Shown: piece after piece, positions 22,101 through 28,789 of the stretch
How positions within the stretch are numbered: the stretch's first letter is position 1
Layout of the letters: each line of letters begins with the position of its first letter
Assembly: GCA_023053685.1 (NCBI GenBank)
Contig: JALIGW010000002.1
Span: 241,880,677 to 241,944,676 of the forward strand
Origin: Diadophis punctatus similis
Taxonomy: Eukaryota > Chordata > Lepidosauria > Squamata > Dipsadidae
DNA: 64,000 nt
Direction: 5' to 3'
Made by a program: the position numbers and the translations under genes
The notes under the pieces: generated by a model
Database searches by the model: none
Seen by the model: the letters and a program-made list of their open reading frames with translations, nothing else
What the model was told of the DNA's origin: nothing

Positions 22101-24477
22101 ACAGCTGGTCATTTGCATTCTTTTAGAGAGTCATTGTGGCCACTTGGAGGTTTGTCTATATCCTCAGGGTCACCTGAGTAGTGAAAATGGTGACCCTGAG
22201 GACACAGACAAACCTCCAAGTGGCCTCAGTGACTCTCTAAAACAGTGTTTCTCAACCTTGGCAGTTTGAAGATGTGTGGACTTCAACTCCAAGAATTCCC
22301 CAGCCAGCGTTGCTGGCTGGGGAATTCTGGGAGTTGAAGTTCACACATCTTCAAACTGCCAAGGTTGAGAAACACTGCTCTAAAATAATGCAAATGACCA
22401 GCTGTCTGCAAGGAATATAAATCCTTCCATTCCCCACCATCCAGACAGAGCTGAAGAAGTTTCTTGGATGAGAAGCGAAACTTCTTCTAAGAAAAACAAG
22501 AAAGTCCAGTTGCCTCTTGGAAAAAGCACCTTTGGGACTTCAGAATTAGGATTACCTTGTCTTGGTGGGGCCAGTGTCCCATGAAATAGCAGGAGAAGAT
22601 GTTTATAAGCAACACAGACCTAGCCAGAGTTACCCATGCCTCCAAATCAACCCACTTGGATAGGGAAATGGGCCTTCTGCTCCTATGAAGAATTTCCAAG
22701 GCTTTCTGTTCACAGGGAATCATAATTCCTTGTGAACTTTCTATCATAAATAATTATTTTCCTTCTTTTACTACTTTCTTTTGAGAGCAGGCAACAGAAT
22801 TTCATTTTTAATGTGGGCCAGTGTACTCACAGTAAAAAAATGACAATAAAGGTTATCGTATCTTATTATCTTATCTTATGTTTCCATTTTCCATGGATGC
22901 TTGGTCTTGAGACATTTTCTTTGGCATTCCTTCTTTTTCTTCCTAGCCTTTGCCTCAGTCCAAATGTGTGGGAAAATGTCGTCCTGGATTTGTCAAGCGA
23001 GCTCGGGAAGGAGAGCCAGTTTGCTGCTATGACTGCGTTCCTTGTCCAGAGGGGACCATCTCCACTCAGGAAGGTGGGTCACACTGAAGAAATGTGTAAG
23101 TGAAGCCTTGTGTAAGTGGATCCATCCAGAACATTTTGATGAAATTACATGTTGAAAGCCATATTGAATGTTTTCTTTTCTATTTCCCAAATGCACAGTT
23201 CTTATATAAAGGGAAGAATAGCAAAAATACCATGAAGGGAAGGCTGATAAGAGAGAAGAAATTGTGGTGGATTGGGGAAGCTTTGGAAAAATCTCTCTTC
23301 TGCTTTATAGTTTGAATGTGTTCTTCCATGTTTATCTTTCTAGTAACTTCTGAATTCTTTGAAAGTTAATACATTGTCTAAGGTCCATTTCCTTAAAATG
23401 ATTGTTGCAATGAAATCGATATAACTTTCCATCACATCTCCCTTCTCTGGAGATATGAAATGCATCTTGAAGATGCTGTAATATCAGTTTTTGTCCCAAG
23501 AAGGCATATATTGGAAGGTAAAAATGGAGTGTGTTAAAGAAAAAATTTGTTTTTGGGGTTTTTCAGATACAGAAAAATGCACCAAGTGTCCGGATGATAA
23601 ATATCCAAATGAGGATAGACTCCGATGTATCCCCAAAAGTATATCCTTCCTGTCTTATGAAGATCATCTGGTTAACATTCTGATCTCTTTTTCACTTTTC
23701 TTGTTCCTAACTACTGGAGCTGTTTTAATCATGTTCATTCAGTACCGAGAAACTCCTATTGTAAAAGCCAACAACCGAGACCTCTCTTACATCCTCCTGG
23801 TCTCCCTCCTCCTTTGCTTCTTGTCTCCTTTTCTCTTCATTGGTCAACCAAGGAAAGCCACCTGTCTTCTACGACAAACAGTATTTAGCATTGTCTTCTC
23901 AGTAGCTGTGTCTTCTGTGTTGGCCAAAACGATCATGGTGGTACTAGCTTTCTTGGCCACAAAACCAGGAAACCAAGTGAAGAGATGGTTGGGGAAGAGC
24001 TTGGTCAATTCCACCATCCTTTCTTGTTCTGCTGTCCAAATTATCATCTGCTCCATCTGGCTTGGAGTTTCTCCCCCATTCCCTGAATCTGAGTTCCACT
24101 CCCAACCTGGAGTGATCATACTTCAATGCAATGAAGGCTCTGTTGTCATGTTCTATATCACCCTCAGCTACATGGGCTTCCTAGCTGCCATCTGCTTCAC
24201 AGTGGCTTTCCTGGCCAGAAATCTCCCTGGGGCCTTCAATGAAGCCAAGCTGATCACCTTCAGCATGCTGGTCTTCTGCAGTGTCTGGGTGACTTTTGTG
24301 CCAACCTACCTGAGCACCAAAGGGAAATATATGGTGGCTGTGCAGGTTTTCTCCATCCTGTCTTCTACTGCTGGTCTATTGGGTTGCATCTTCATCCCTA
24401 AGTGCTACATTATTGTTATCAGACCAGAACTGAATACAAAGGAGAATCTTATGGCCAGAAGAAATATAGAGACATGA
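8294..24477 (+). CDS. V2R gene 2, complete six-exon vomeronasal type-2 receptor
   Basis: Coding exons: 8294-8514, 9673-9961, 14697-15488, 20953-21165, 22947-23073, 23567-24477. They sum to 2553 bp, 850 residues plus TGA, the usual V2R size and layout. All junctions are GT/AG with phases 2, 0, 0, 0, 1 and no internal stop. Order: Leu-rich signal peptide (residues 1-18), bilobed ANF-receptor-type ligand domain (about 25-480), NCD3G cysteine-rich linker (about 506-560), then the 7TM class C domain to [13 protein letters not shown]. Class C V2Rs detect peptide or small-molecule cues at the vomeronasal microvilli and are thought to signal through Gao and TRPC2; that part is family knowledge. It lies head-to-tail with three relatives. 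Introns are swollen by nested elements. It has no obvious defect, so it is probably functional. Its 7TM tail and 3' UTR differ from those of genes 1 and 3. Confidence 0.93.
8515..9131 (+). other. intron 1 of gene 2, left part
   Basis: No repeat or coding element recognised. It aligns loosely with gene 3 intron 1 (31856-32360), so it is ancestral V2R intron. Confidence 0.5.
9161..9590 (+). mobile_element. 5'-truncated L1-like LINE fragment with target duplication
   Basis: Encodes a short L1 ORF2 C-terminus ([20 protein letters not shown], then a tail ending MRRNE and a stop), then a 3' UTR and a TAATAAAAATTCATAAAAAA tail. The flanks GAAGATAAAG(AAG)ATTTAATTTGAAAAAG at 9132-9160 and 9591-9616 form a target-site duplication. 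Gene 3 has a single uninterrupted copy of that flank near 32770-32800, so the insertion is private to gene 2. Confidence 0.75.
9673..9961 (+). CDS. V2R gene 2 exon 2
   Basis: Acceptor TTTTCATTAG ends at 9672 and donor GTTTGT starts at 9962. 289 bp, beginning with the base that completes Thr and ending phase 0 at KIPQ. Encodes ligand-domain lobe I with [26 protein letters not shown] and [16 protein letters not shown]. Length equals gene 3 exon 2. Confidence 0.92.
9962..10591 (+). other. intron 2 of gene 2, first part, with old LINE relic
   Basis: Aligns with 33138-34030 (gene 3) and 61365-62340 (gene 4). From about 10485 all three share a decayed non-LTR reverse transcriptase motif (AAGCNCCTGNNGAGGACTTTCT), an element already in the intron before the genes duplicated. 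Confidence 0.5.
10603..11208 (-). mobile_element. CR1 LINE 3' fragment
   Basis: Reverse-oriented CR1 end: its left edge GAGTTGGAAGGGACCTTG is the complement of the CR1 terminus CCTTCCAACTC. The minus strand encodes a decayed RT C-terminal segment ([20 protein letters not shown]). It is flanked by an 11-bp direct repeat ATATCCAGTTT at 10592-10602 and 11209-11219. Confidence 0.8.
11220..11890 (-). mobile_element. BovB (RTE-clade) LINE fragment
   Basis: The minus strand encodes the C-terminal part of a BovB reverse transcriptase: [36 protein letters not shown] and [17 protein letters not shown]. These match the well-known RTE-BovB arrangement. It is truncated and frameshifted, and is interrupted at its 5' side by the L2 fragment. 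BovB elements are known for horizontal transfer involving squamates. Confidence 0.8.
11891..12505 (+). mobile_element. L2-clade LINE 3' end
   Basis: Encodes [20 protein letters not shown], then [20 protein letters not shown], the C-terminal signature of L2-type ORF2. It ends with the 3' text CCTCCCAGAGTCCC and GGGAGTTGGGCGGCAT. The same family recurs at 58691-59400. It contains frameshifts. Confidence 0.8.
12575..12740 (-). pseudogene. V2R exon 1 relic, antisense inside gene 2 intron 2
   Basis: The minus strand resembles V2R exon 1. It reads CAGCCCC, TTTTGCTTCTGATGCTG, CATCCCAGCCAGTATCTG, then AAATTAAG, GAACTCCAGGATGGA and ATGGAAGTATTACA. These follow the order of gene 2 exon 1 (CTTCTGATGCTG, GTCCCAGCCAGTATCTG, CAATTAAG, GAGCTCCAGGATGA, ATGGAGCTATTACA). 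The ATG region is deleted, a poly(G) tract and frameshifts are present, and no donor is visible. It is a dead exon from another V2R copy in inverted orientation. Confidence 0.7.
12752..13005 (-). mobile_element. Sauria-type SINE
   Basis: Reverse-oriented copy: (CAATAG) tail at the left, conserved CAACAATCTGGGTCCTCATT, and the tRNA head at the right (CTAATGACTGCACCACCGC). Confidence 0.85.
13006..13472 (+). other. intron 2 of gene 2: decayed LINE pieces
   Basis: Contains broken reverse transcriptase text ([12 protein letters not shown] at about 13060-13100) and a second CR1-like fragment at about 13195-13290. A short hairpin (ACCCATTGTTACG / CGTAACAATGGGT type) lies near 13290-13325. No open gene. 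The right part aligns with 34880-35010 of gene 3. Confidence 0.5.
13473..13572. repeat. (TAGAA)n microsatellite
   Basis: About 20 pentanucleotide units, nearly perfect. They abut the reverse-oriented L3 3' end at GAATTCTTTATTGGCC. Confidence 0.95.
13573..14030 (-). mobile_element. CR1/L3-type LINE 3' end
   Basis: Antisense copy of the element at 2293-2670 and 53633-54105, with the pentanucleotide array at its 3' terminus. It splits an ancestral intron 2 segment that is contiguous in gene 3. Confidence 0.75.
14031..14696 (+). other. intron 2 of gene 2, 3' part
   Basis: Aligns with gene 3 at 35060-35320 and 36241-36617, including a LINE relic (GGACACAATGGTTAAAT) and the acceptor region. Nothing coding. 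It ends in TTGCTTTTTCAG. Confidence 0.55.
14697..15488 (+). CDS. V2R gene 2 exon 3 (main ligand-binding exon)
   Basis: 792 bp, 264 codons, phase 0 at both ends (TTTTTCAG acceptor, GTATGC donor). Encodes residues 171-434: [26 protein letters not shown] equivalent ([19 protein letters not shown]), [32 protein letters not shown] and [15 protein letters not shown], the V2R hallmark order. Same length as gene 3 exon 3. Confidence 0.94.
15568..15919 (+). mobile_element. hAT transposon (352 bp)
   Basis: Inverted ends CAGTGGTTCCCAACCTGTGG and AAAAGGTTGGGAACCACTG. 8-bp flanks ATATAAAC (15560-15567) and ATATAAAG (15920-15927) match at 7 of 8. No transposase. Gene 3 lacks it at the aligned position (about 37475-37500). 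Confidence 0.85.
15928..16148 (+). other. intron 3 of gene 2, ancestral piece
   Basis: Aligns with 37495-37660 of gene 3 (shared TTATTAGCATC). No element recognised. Confidence 0.4.
16156..16187. repeat. (CT)n microsatellite
   Basis: About 16 CT units followed by a T run at the 3' end of the antisense L1-type element. Confidence 0.9.
16980..18050 (-). pseudogene. L1 ORF1 (RNA-binding protein), one in-frame stop
   Basis: About 356 codons starting [20 protein letters not shown] at 18050. A single TAA at 17823-17825 follows [11 protein letters not shown]. The same frame then continues through [14 protein letters not shown], a coiled coil (residues about 45-125), an RRM-like start [16 protein letters not shown] and the C-terminal domain [20 protein letters not shown] ... 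[14 protein letters not shown]. Order and length fit L1 ORF1p, a trimeric nucleic-acid chaperone. No other disruption is seen, so the element is fairly young. Whether the stop is real or a read error cannot be told. Confidence 0.8.
18430..18780 (-). promoter_or_regulatory. CpG-rich 5' UTR/promoter of the L1-like element
   Basis: Sharp GC/CpG rise (CGACGAAGGGACGTCCGCG, GGCGGAGGTTTCC) directly upstream of ORF1 in minus orientation, plus a (TC)n tract at 18721-18742. L1 5' UTRs carry internal promoters. Function here is inferred. Confidence 0.4.
18871..18945 (-). mobile_element. CR1 3' terminal fragment
   Basis: Short antisense CR1 end: AGAGCTGGAAGGGACCT, GGTCTTCTAGTCCAACCC and TGCTCAAGCAGG. 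Same terminus as 10603-11208. Confidence 0.7.
18946..19235 (+). other. intron 3 of gene 2, unassigned
   Basis: Contains a TG-rich tract near 19045-19090. No gene or recognisable repeat otherwise. Confidence 0.4.
19236..19950 (+). mobile_element. CR1-clade LINE 3' end (PHD-ORF1 family)
   Basis: Encodes broken RT C-terminal text [20 protein letters not shown], as at 58090-58160, then the 3' UTR and CTTGACAAAAATAAATAAAT tail. An inverted match ACTGTTGACCTCAGACCATT / AATGGTCTGAGGTCAACAGT at about 19751-19796 makes a short hairpin at its end. Confidence 0.75.
19951..20255 (+). other. intron 3 of gene 2, unassigned
   Basis: AT-rich noncoding sequence. Nothing recognised. Confidence 0.4.
20264..20639 (+). 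mobile_element. hAT transposon, CAGGGGTGGG family (376 bp)
   Basis: Ends CAGGGGTGGGTTCTAAC and CGGGAGGAACCCACCTCTG. Perfect 8-bp target duplication TTCTGGTT at 20256-20263 and 20640-20647. Contains an ACCGGTTCGGGCGAACCGGT palindrome. Relatives at 24890, 30618, 35606 and 43750. Confidence 0.9.
20648..20952 (+). other. intron 3 of gene 2, 3' end, with empty hAT site
   Basis: Aligns with 43281-43485 of gene 3. GCTCTAGAATG at 20698-20708 is the pre-insertion counterpart of the CTCTAGAT target duplicated around the 3.07-kb hAT in gene 3. The acceptor is CATTCTAG at 20945-20952. Confidence 0.55.
20953..21165 (+). CDS. V2R gene 2 exon 4
   Basis: 213 bp, 71 codons, phase 0 both ends. Donor GTGAGA at 21166. 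Encodes residues 435-505: [46 protein letters not shown]. It joins the ligand domain to the cysteine-rich linker. DVAAD has one Val fewer than gene 3 (DVVAAD). Confidence 0.9.
21233..21627 (+). mobile_element. hAT transposon (395 bp), outer member of a nested pair
   Basis: Starts CAGGGGTCGACAACCT and ends GGTTGCAGACCCCTA. Target duplication GGCTAAGC at 21225-21232 and, after the inner element, at 21771-21778. No transposase. Confidence 0.8.
21631..21765 (+). mobile_element. palindromic hAT MITE (135 bp), nested
   Basis: CAGAGGTAGGCAAAGTTGG pairs with CAACTTTGCCTACCCCTT. It is almost wholly an inverted repeat. Target duplication CCCTAGGC at 21623-21630 and 21766-21773 lies across the right end of the outer hAT. 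Confidence 0.85.
21933..22537. mobile_element. Penelope-like element remnant, inverted terminal dimer
   Basis: Two terminal units face each other. The left starts GAGATTCTCAGTCATCTGGG and the right ends CTCTTGGAAAAAGCACCTTT. The arms share GCAAATGACCAGCTGTCTGC, AAACCTCCAAGTGGCC and TCTTGGATGAGAAGCGAAAC in opposite orientations. Perfect 13-bp target duplication CTTCAGAATTAGG at 21920-21932 and 22538-22550. It is assigned to Penelope because the same tail follows a GIY-YIG coding remnant at 30300-30600. An hAT MITE sits inside. Confidence 0.65.
22243..22377 (+). mobile_element. palindromic hAT MITE (135 bp)
   Basis: CAGTGTTTCTCAACCTTGG pairs with CCAAGGTTGAGAAACACTG. Perfect target duplication CTCTAAAA at 22235-22242 and 22378-22385. 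Inserted in the Penelope inverted dimer. Confidence 0.92.
22551..22946 (+). other. intron 4 of gene 2, 3' part
   Basis: Ancestral intron, partly alignable with gene 3 before exon 5 (TTTTCCATGGATG). Ends TTCTTCCTAG. Nothing else seen. Confidence 0.5.
22947..23073 (+). CDS. V2R gene 2 exon 5 (cysteine-rich linker)
   Basis: 127 bp, 42 codons plus one base, acceptor TTCCTAG, donor GTGGGT at 23074. Encodes [36 protein letters not shown] and TISTQE: the NCD3G domain with its cysteine pairs. The last G joins AT of exon 6 to make Asp. The frame is confirmed by identity of phase and motif in gene 3. Confidence 0.93.
23074..23566 (+). other. intron 5 of gene 2
   Basis: 493 bp, no element recognised. 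It is the only intron 5 in the window that is free of obvious insertions. Confidence 0.6.
23567..24477 (+). CDS. V2R gene 2 exon 6 (7TM domain)
   Basis: 911 bp, TGA at 24475-24477. Begins [16 protein letters not shown], then seven helices with [18 protein letters not shown] (TM1), [15 protein letters not shown] (TM2), [18 protein letters not shown] (TM3), [20 protein letters not shown] (extracellular loop 2), [19 protein letters not shown] and [13 protein letters not shown]. The C-tail [11 protein letters not shown] is longer than and different from the tails of genes 1 and 3. Confidence 0.95.
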
Positions 24478-24881
24478 AAGAGAGGAATTTTAACTCTCAA
24501 CATCCTCTGACAGGATAATCACTGAAAAATGACCCAAAGTGTTCTCCATATGTGAACTGGGCTAATAATTTTGCTTGAACTAAAGGGCTGATGGAAGATA
24601 GTGTGTCCCATCCTTGTCCAGTAGAATTGCAAGATGGTCATTGAGCTCTTTTGAGCAGTTGAATTAGCATTTATGTTTTTTTCTCTTAGCTTTCCTGAGG
24701 TCTGAAATTCGACACTTACATATTTGAAAAATGAACGTTCAATTGTTGCACCTCTTTCTACTTATTCTTACATGTTGGGAAGTAGGGTACAGAATGTTAT
24801 GCATATAATGGTGCGGTTTTGTAATTGGCCAACATGGTGAGAGCCTGAGATGTCTCAGTCCCTTCAAGGACAATTAAAATA
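24478..24881 (+). other. 3' flank of V2R gene 2
   Basis: Unlike the 3' flanks of genes 1 and 3. No clear AATAAA close to the stop; the cleavage site is not evident. No gene. Confidence 0.4.
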
Positions 24882-24889
24882 CCCTTCTC

Positions 24890-25241
24890 TAGGGGCAGGT
24901 TGCTCACTTACCTCGCTGCCGGAGCCATGTGCACACATCTCCACGCTTCGGGGGGGCATGCGCTCACTATGTGTGTGTGCCCCCTTGCACGATTTTGCTT
25001 CTGCACATGCGTGGAAGCAAAATCGCACCAAAATCTCACAAGGGGACGTGCACATGCGCAAGATTTCGGCACAATTTTGCTTCCATGCATGCGCGGAGGC
25101 AAAATCTCGCCGAAATCTCACACACACGAAAATCACGGGGAAAAAATGGCGACCGGCAAAGAGGGCTCCGGAGCAGTTGCAAAATCCGCCACTCCCTACT
25201 GGAGCTGTGTACTGGGCAGCTCCGGCAGGAACCCACCTCTG
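24890..25241 (+). mobile_element. hAT transposon, CAGGGGTGGG family (352 bp)
   Basis: Left end TAGGGGCAGGTTGCTC (terminal C lost) and right end GGCAGGAACCCACCTCTG. Flanks CCCTTCTC (24882-24889) and CCCTACTC (25242-25249) match at 7 of 8. The GC-rich interior has inverted repeats around GCACATGCG. Confidence 0.75.
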
Positions 25242-25261
25242 CCCTACTCCCTTCCAAAGGT

Positions 25262-25370
25262 ATATTTAGCATCTCTCTCTCTCTCTCCCTCCCTCCCTCC
25301 CTCCCTCCCTCTCTCTTTCTCTCTCTGTCTGTCTTTCTCTCTCTCTCTGTCTCTCTCTCTCTTTATCTAT

Positions 25371-25461
<91 letters not shown>

Positions 25462-25473
25462 CCTATCTATCTC
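25262..25473. repeat. (CT)n, (CCCT)n and (ATCT)n compound microsatellite
   Basis: CTCT then CCCT, mixed CT/GTCT, then about 25 ATCT units (25360-25473). Confidence 0.95.
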
Positions 25474-25583
25474 CCCGATCTGGGAGAACTGAGGTAACAT
25501 TCCAAGTCCATCCCTGCCCCAACTCTGCAATCCTATTGATAAGACCTTTTAAAAAAATAGAGAGAATAAAGTATTTTTCCCAC

Positions 25584-25811
25584 CTTGTTCAGCATTTCCA
25601 TCTTTACACTAGCGTTCTGGTTCATGATCAACTTGAAATCTGAGGATCCTACTCTTTCTAGATTCCCAACTGTCACTTTGCTAACAGATCTATTGGAGAA
25701 AACCAGCATGTTCAAAATGTCCAGGTCTGCTACCAGATCTCCATTCCCATCCAAATATACCCCATCAATGGTATTATTATAAAACTGAGAGGTTTGAAGG
25801 AAAGGATGAAG
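25584..25811 (-). pseudogene. isolated V2R exon 4, antisense, open
   Basis: On the minus strand an acceptor TTCTATTCCAG leads into 228 bp (76 codons) with no stop, ending LNK before a GTGGGA donor. It encodes LHPFLQTSQFYNNT, DGVYLDGNGDLVADLDILNM and VGSSDFKLIMNQNASVKMEM. The LHPFL start, the D.NGD.VADLDI core and the phase 0 ends are those of V2R exon 4. It diverges clearly from the exon 4 of genes 2 and 3 and has four extra codons. No other exon of this gene is found within several kb on the minus strand, so it is a stranded exon. Confidence 0.85.
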
Positions 25812-26284
25812 CTGGAATAGAAGAGGAAATGGGCAATGTTACACAGGACACAGAAAGATCTTTCGTAAGACTCTTCCATATGAACTGGAATGAAGGATTT
25901 GTACTGAGGAATATAGAATAAAAATATTATTAAAAGGACCAAGGGTGACTTGGAAAATGATGATGAAGGACATCCTTTATCTCTTCCATTTGTAATTGTC
26001 ACTGCAAAGTTTGGAAAACCAACAGGAAGTACAGCATAGCAAAGGATGCATCCAGGGTAAACTAATAAGGTACAAACCTTGAAAGGAAGTAGATGTTGTA
26101 CAAAAGCACACTGAAGAAATTTTGCCAATGACGTCAAAATGAAATCAGATGTCCTGCACAACAACAATACTGTAAGCAACTGGTGTGCAGGTCAATGGGC
26201 AGATAGAAAGAAAAAAAATCTTTGCTCAATTTGAAGATGGCTATGGGGCCTTTGCTCTACAAATAGGTTGTGCTTATGAAACTC
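25812..26284. other. spacer, probably intron 3 of the antisense V2R relic
   Basis: Noncoding and AT-rich. No repeat recognised. Confidence 0.35.
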
Positions 26285-26782
26285 TGCACTGAGGTGAAAC
26301 TGCATCCTGTTTTGGTCGCCATGATGTAAAAAAGATGTGGAGACTCTAGAAAGAGTGCAGAGAAGAGCAACAAAGATGATTAGGGGACTGGAGGCTAAAA
26401 CAAATAAAGAATGGTTGCAGTAACTGGGCATGTCTAGTTTAATGAAAAGAAGGACCAGGGTAGACATGATAGCAGTGTTCCAATATCTCAGGGGTTGCCA
26501 CAAAGAAGATGGAGTCAAACTATTCTCCAAAGCACCTGAGGGTAGAACAAGAAGCAATGGGTGGAAACTAATCAAGGAGAGAAGCAACTTAGAACTAAGG
26601 AGAAATTTCCTGACAGTTAGAACAATTAATCCGTGGAACAACTTGCCTCCAGAAGTTGTGAATGCTCCAACACTGGAAGTTTTTAAGAAGATGTTGGATA
26701 ACCATCTGTCTGAAGTAGTGTAGGGTTTCCTGCCTAAGCAGGGGGTTGGACTAGAAGACCTCCAAGGTCCCTTCCAACTCTG
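26285..26782 (+). mobile_element. CR1 LINE 3' end
   Basis: Encodes the broken RT C-terminus ([40 protein letters not shown]) and ends GTTGGACTAGAAGACCTCCA then CCTTCCAACTCTG. Nearly the same sequence is at 53170-53605. Confidence 0.85.
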
Positions 26783-27077
<295 letters not shown>

Positions 27078-27136
27078 GCAGGAAGTCAGTTGACATGGCA
27101 AATAAATGGACCCCCCCACACAAATTTAACAGACTA

Positions 27137-27302
27137 AGAGGGGTCCTTGTAGCTCTCTGAGCTTGATTGTTTTCTTGCAGACGTTTCATTGCCAAACTAG
27201 GTAAGATCATCAGTGCTGGCATCACTAATGATGTTACCTAATTTGGTAATGAAACATCTGTGAGAAAACAACCAAGCTCACAGAGCTCCAAGGACTCCTC
27301 AC
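27137..27302. mobile_element. Penelope-like terminal inverted pair with hammerhead-like motif
   Basis: The left half GTCCTTGTAGCTCTCTGAGC ... TTGCAGACGTTTCATTGCC is mirrored by the right half GGTAATGAAACATCTGTGAG ... GCTCACAGAGCTCCAAGGAC. This end-type is known from vertebrate Penelope elements. Confidence 0.55.
27180..27213 (-). ncRNA. hammerhead-ribozyme-like core
   Basis: Minus strand: CTGATGA (27213-27207), a stem II-like TTACC ... GGCAA segment, then GAAACGTC (27187-27180). AGCA before the core and TGC after GTC can pair three bases as stem I. Stem III would be only the ACGT palindrome, as in dimeric hammerheads. The + strand copy (27225-27258) has CTAATGA and GAAACATC, so its core is broken. 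Activity is untested. Confidence 0.3.
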
Positions 27303-27573
27303 TTCAACCCTGAGCTACAAATATTCTCCTCCATTGGTATCAAGACCAAGGAAGTCCATGTTCTTAAAAATGTTTTCAACAGATTGGAAATCAAAAGTGA
27401 CTCATCCAAAAAAAAATCTATTTACTGTGTCTGTCAATTTGGATGATCCTGACTGTATGCTGTTCTAACTCAGTATGAGCTGCTTCCCAAAATTAGGTTA
27501 AAAAAATCCCCACCTTTAAAGATCTTCCTTTAACTTGGGATGACACAACAGACATGCAATTCCAGAGGACCTG
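27303..27573. other. intergenic, unassigned
   Basis: Noncoding. No element recognised. Confidence 0.4.
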
Positions 27574-28205
27574 CCGTATTTTTCGGAGTATAAGACGCAC
27601 CTTTTTTCTCCCTAAAAGTGGCTGAAAATGTGGGTGCGTCTTATACTTCGAATGTAGCTTTTTTTTCCCCAGCCCTAACTAGGTGCTAACAGATCTTCCC
27701 AGCTCTTATCTTGCAGGCTTTTTCATTGTTACTCTCTCCAAAGAATGTTTTTCCAGCCCTAAGTCTTTGCAGAATTTTTTTTCAATGCTCTACTTGCTCC
27801 GAATAAGTTTTTTCCTAGCCCTAACCAGGTGTTAACAATCTTCCCAGCTCTTACTGGCTTGCAGGCTCTTTCATTGTTACTCTCTCAGAAGAAGGTTTTT
27901 TAAAGTCCTAACCAGGGGATAAAATAATGTGCTGAAGCTGCTCCGAATAAGTTTTTTTCTAGCCCTAACCAGGTGCTAACTATCTTCCCAACTCTTACTG
28001 GCTTGCAGGCTCTTTCATTGTTATTCTCTCAGAAGAAGGTTTTTTTAAGTCCTAACCAGGGGATAAAATAATGTGCTGAAGCTGACCAGACTAAGGACGC
28101 TAGCCAGATGAATACCTGGTAGGCAGATTGTTTTCCCCTATTTTCCTCCCCAAAAACTAAGGTGCATCTTATACTCCGGTGCGTCTTATACTCCAAAAAA
28201 TACGG
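27574..28205. mobile_element. TIR DNA transposon (CCGTATTTTTCGG family)
   Basis: 28-bp terminal inverted repeats beginning CCGTATTTTTCGGAGTATAA and ending in its complement with one mismatch. The interior has about 145-bp tandem units (from about 27794 and 27940; shared CTAACCAGGGGATAAAATAA). No transposase and no clear target duplication. Confidence 0.75.
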
Positions 28206-28207
28206 TA

Positions 28208-28536
28208 ATCCAGGGGTGGGATTCCGCCAGTTTGGACCGGTTCGGGCAAACCGGATGTTAATTTTACATCTGGTTTGCTGAACCGGTAGTTTCAAGGACT
28301 GGCTGACCCTGCCCATCCCTCCCCTCCCCACCCAGGAATATCCATGCGGCCCATTTTGGATGCCAGGTAAGTGCAGGACCCGCACGGAGGCTCTGCGAGG
28401 GTGAAAAAGGGCCTACTGGAAGTCGTGAAATGGGCCCATTTCCAGCCTCCGGAGCCCAGGGGAGGCCGTTTTTGCCCTCCCAGAGGCTCTAAGAAAGCCT
28501 CCGGAGCCTGGGGAGGGTGAAGAATGGGCCTACAGG
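28208..28536 (+). mobile_element. hAT-type element, left end, GC-rich
   Basis: Starts CAGGGGTGGGATTCCGCC with GGACCGGTTCGGGCAAACCGG, as in the CAGGGGTGGG family. No right end is reached before the SINE. The interior is alignable with 43860-44050. Confidence 0.55.
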
Positions 28537-28775
28537 AATAGCAATAGCATTTAGACTTATATACCGCTTCATAGTGCTTTACAGCCCTCTCTAAGCAGTT
28601 TACAGAGTCAGCATATTGCCCCCAACAATCTGGGTCCTCATTTTACTGACCTCAGAAGGATGGAAGGCTGAGTCAACCTTGAGCCGGTGAGATTTGAACA
28701 GCTGAACTGCTGAACTAACAGTCAGCTGAAGTAGGTTGCAGTGCTGCACTTTAACCACTGCACCACCTCGGCTCT
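28537..28775 (-). mobile_element. Sauria-type SINE
   Basis: AATAGCAATAGCATTTAGAC tail at the left, CAACAATCTGGGTCCTCATT body, and tRNA head AACCACTGCACCACCTCGGC at the right. Confidence 0.9.
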
Positions 28776-28789
28776 TATGATGGCCTCAG

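Noticed and set aside
22445..22490. Second hammerhead-like motif (GGATGAGAAGCGAAAC)
   Set aside because: The core would need CTGATGA but reads TGGATGA, and only one base pair is left for stem II; not supported.
22813..23103. A 96-residue frame over V2R exon 5
   Set aside because: It is out of frame with the receptor. The true frame gives [10 protein letters not shown] and the NCD3G cysteines.
25730..26179. A 149-residue hydrophobic minus-strand frame next to the exon 4 relic
   Set aside because: It overlaps the relic in another frame and shows no domain; most likely AT-rich intron.
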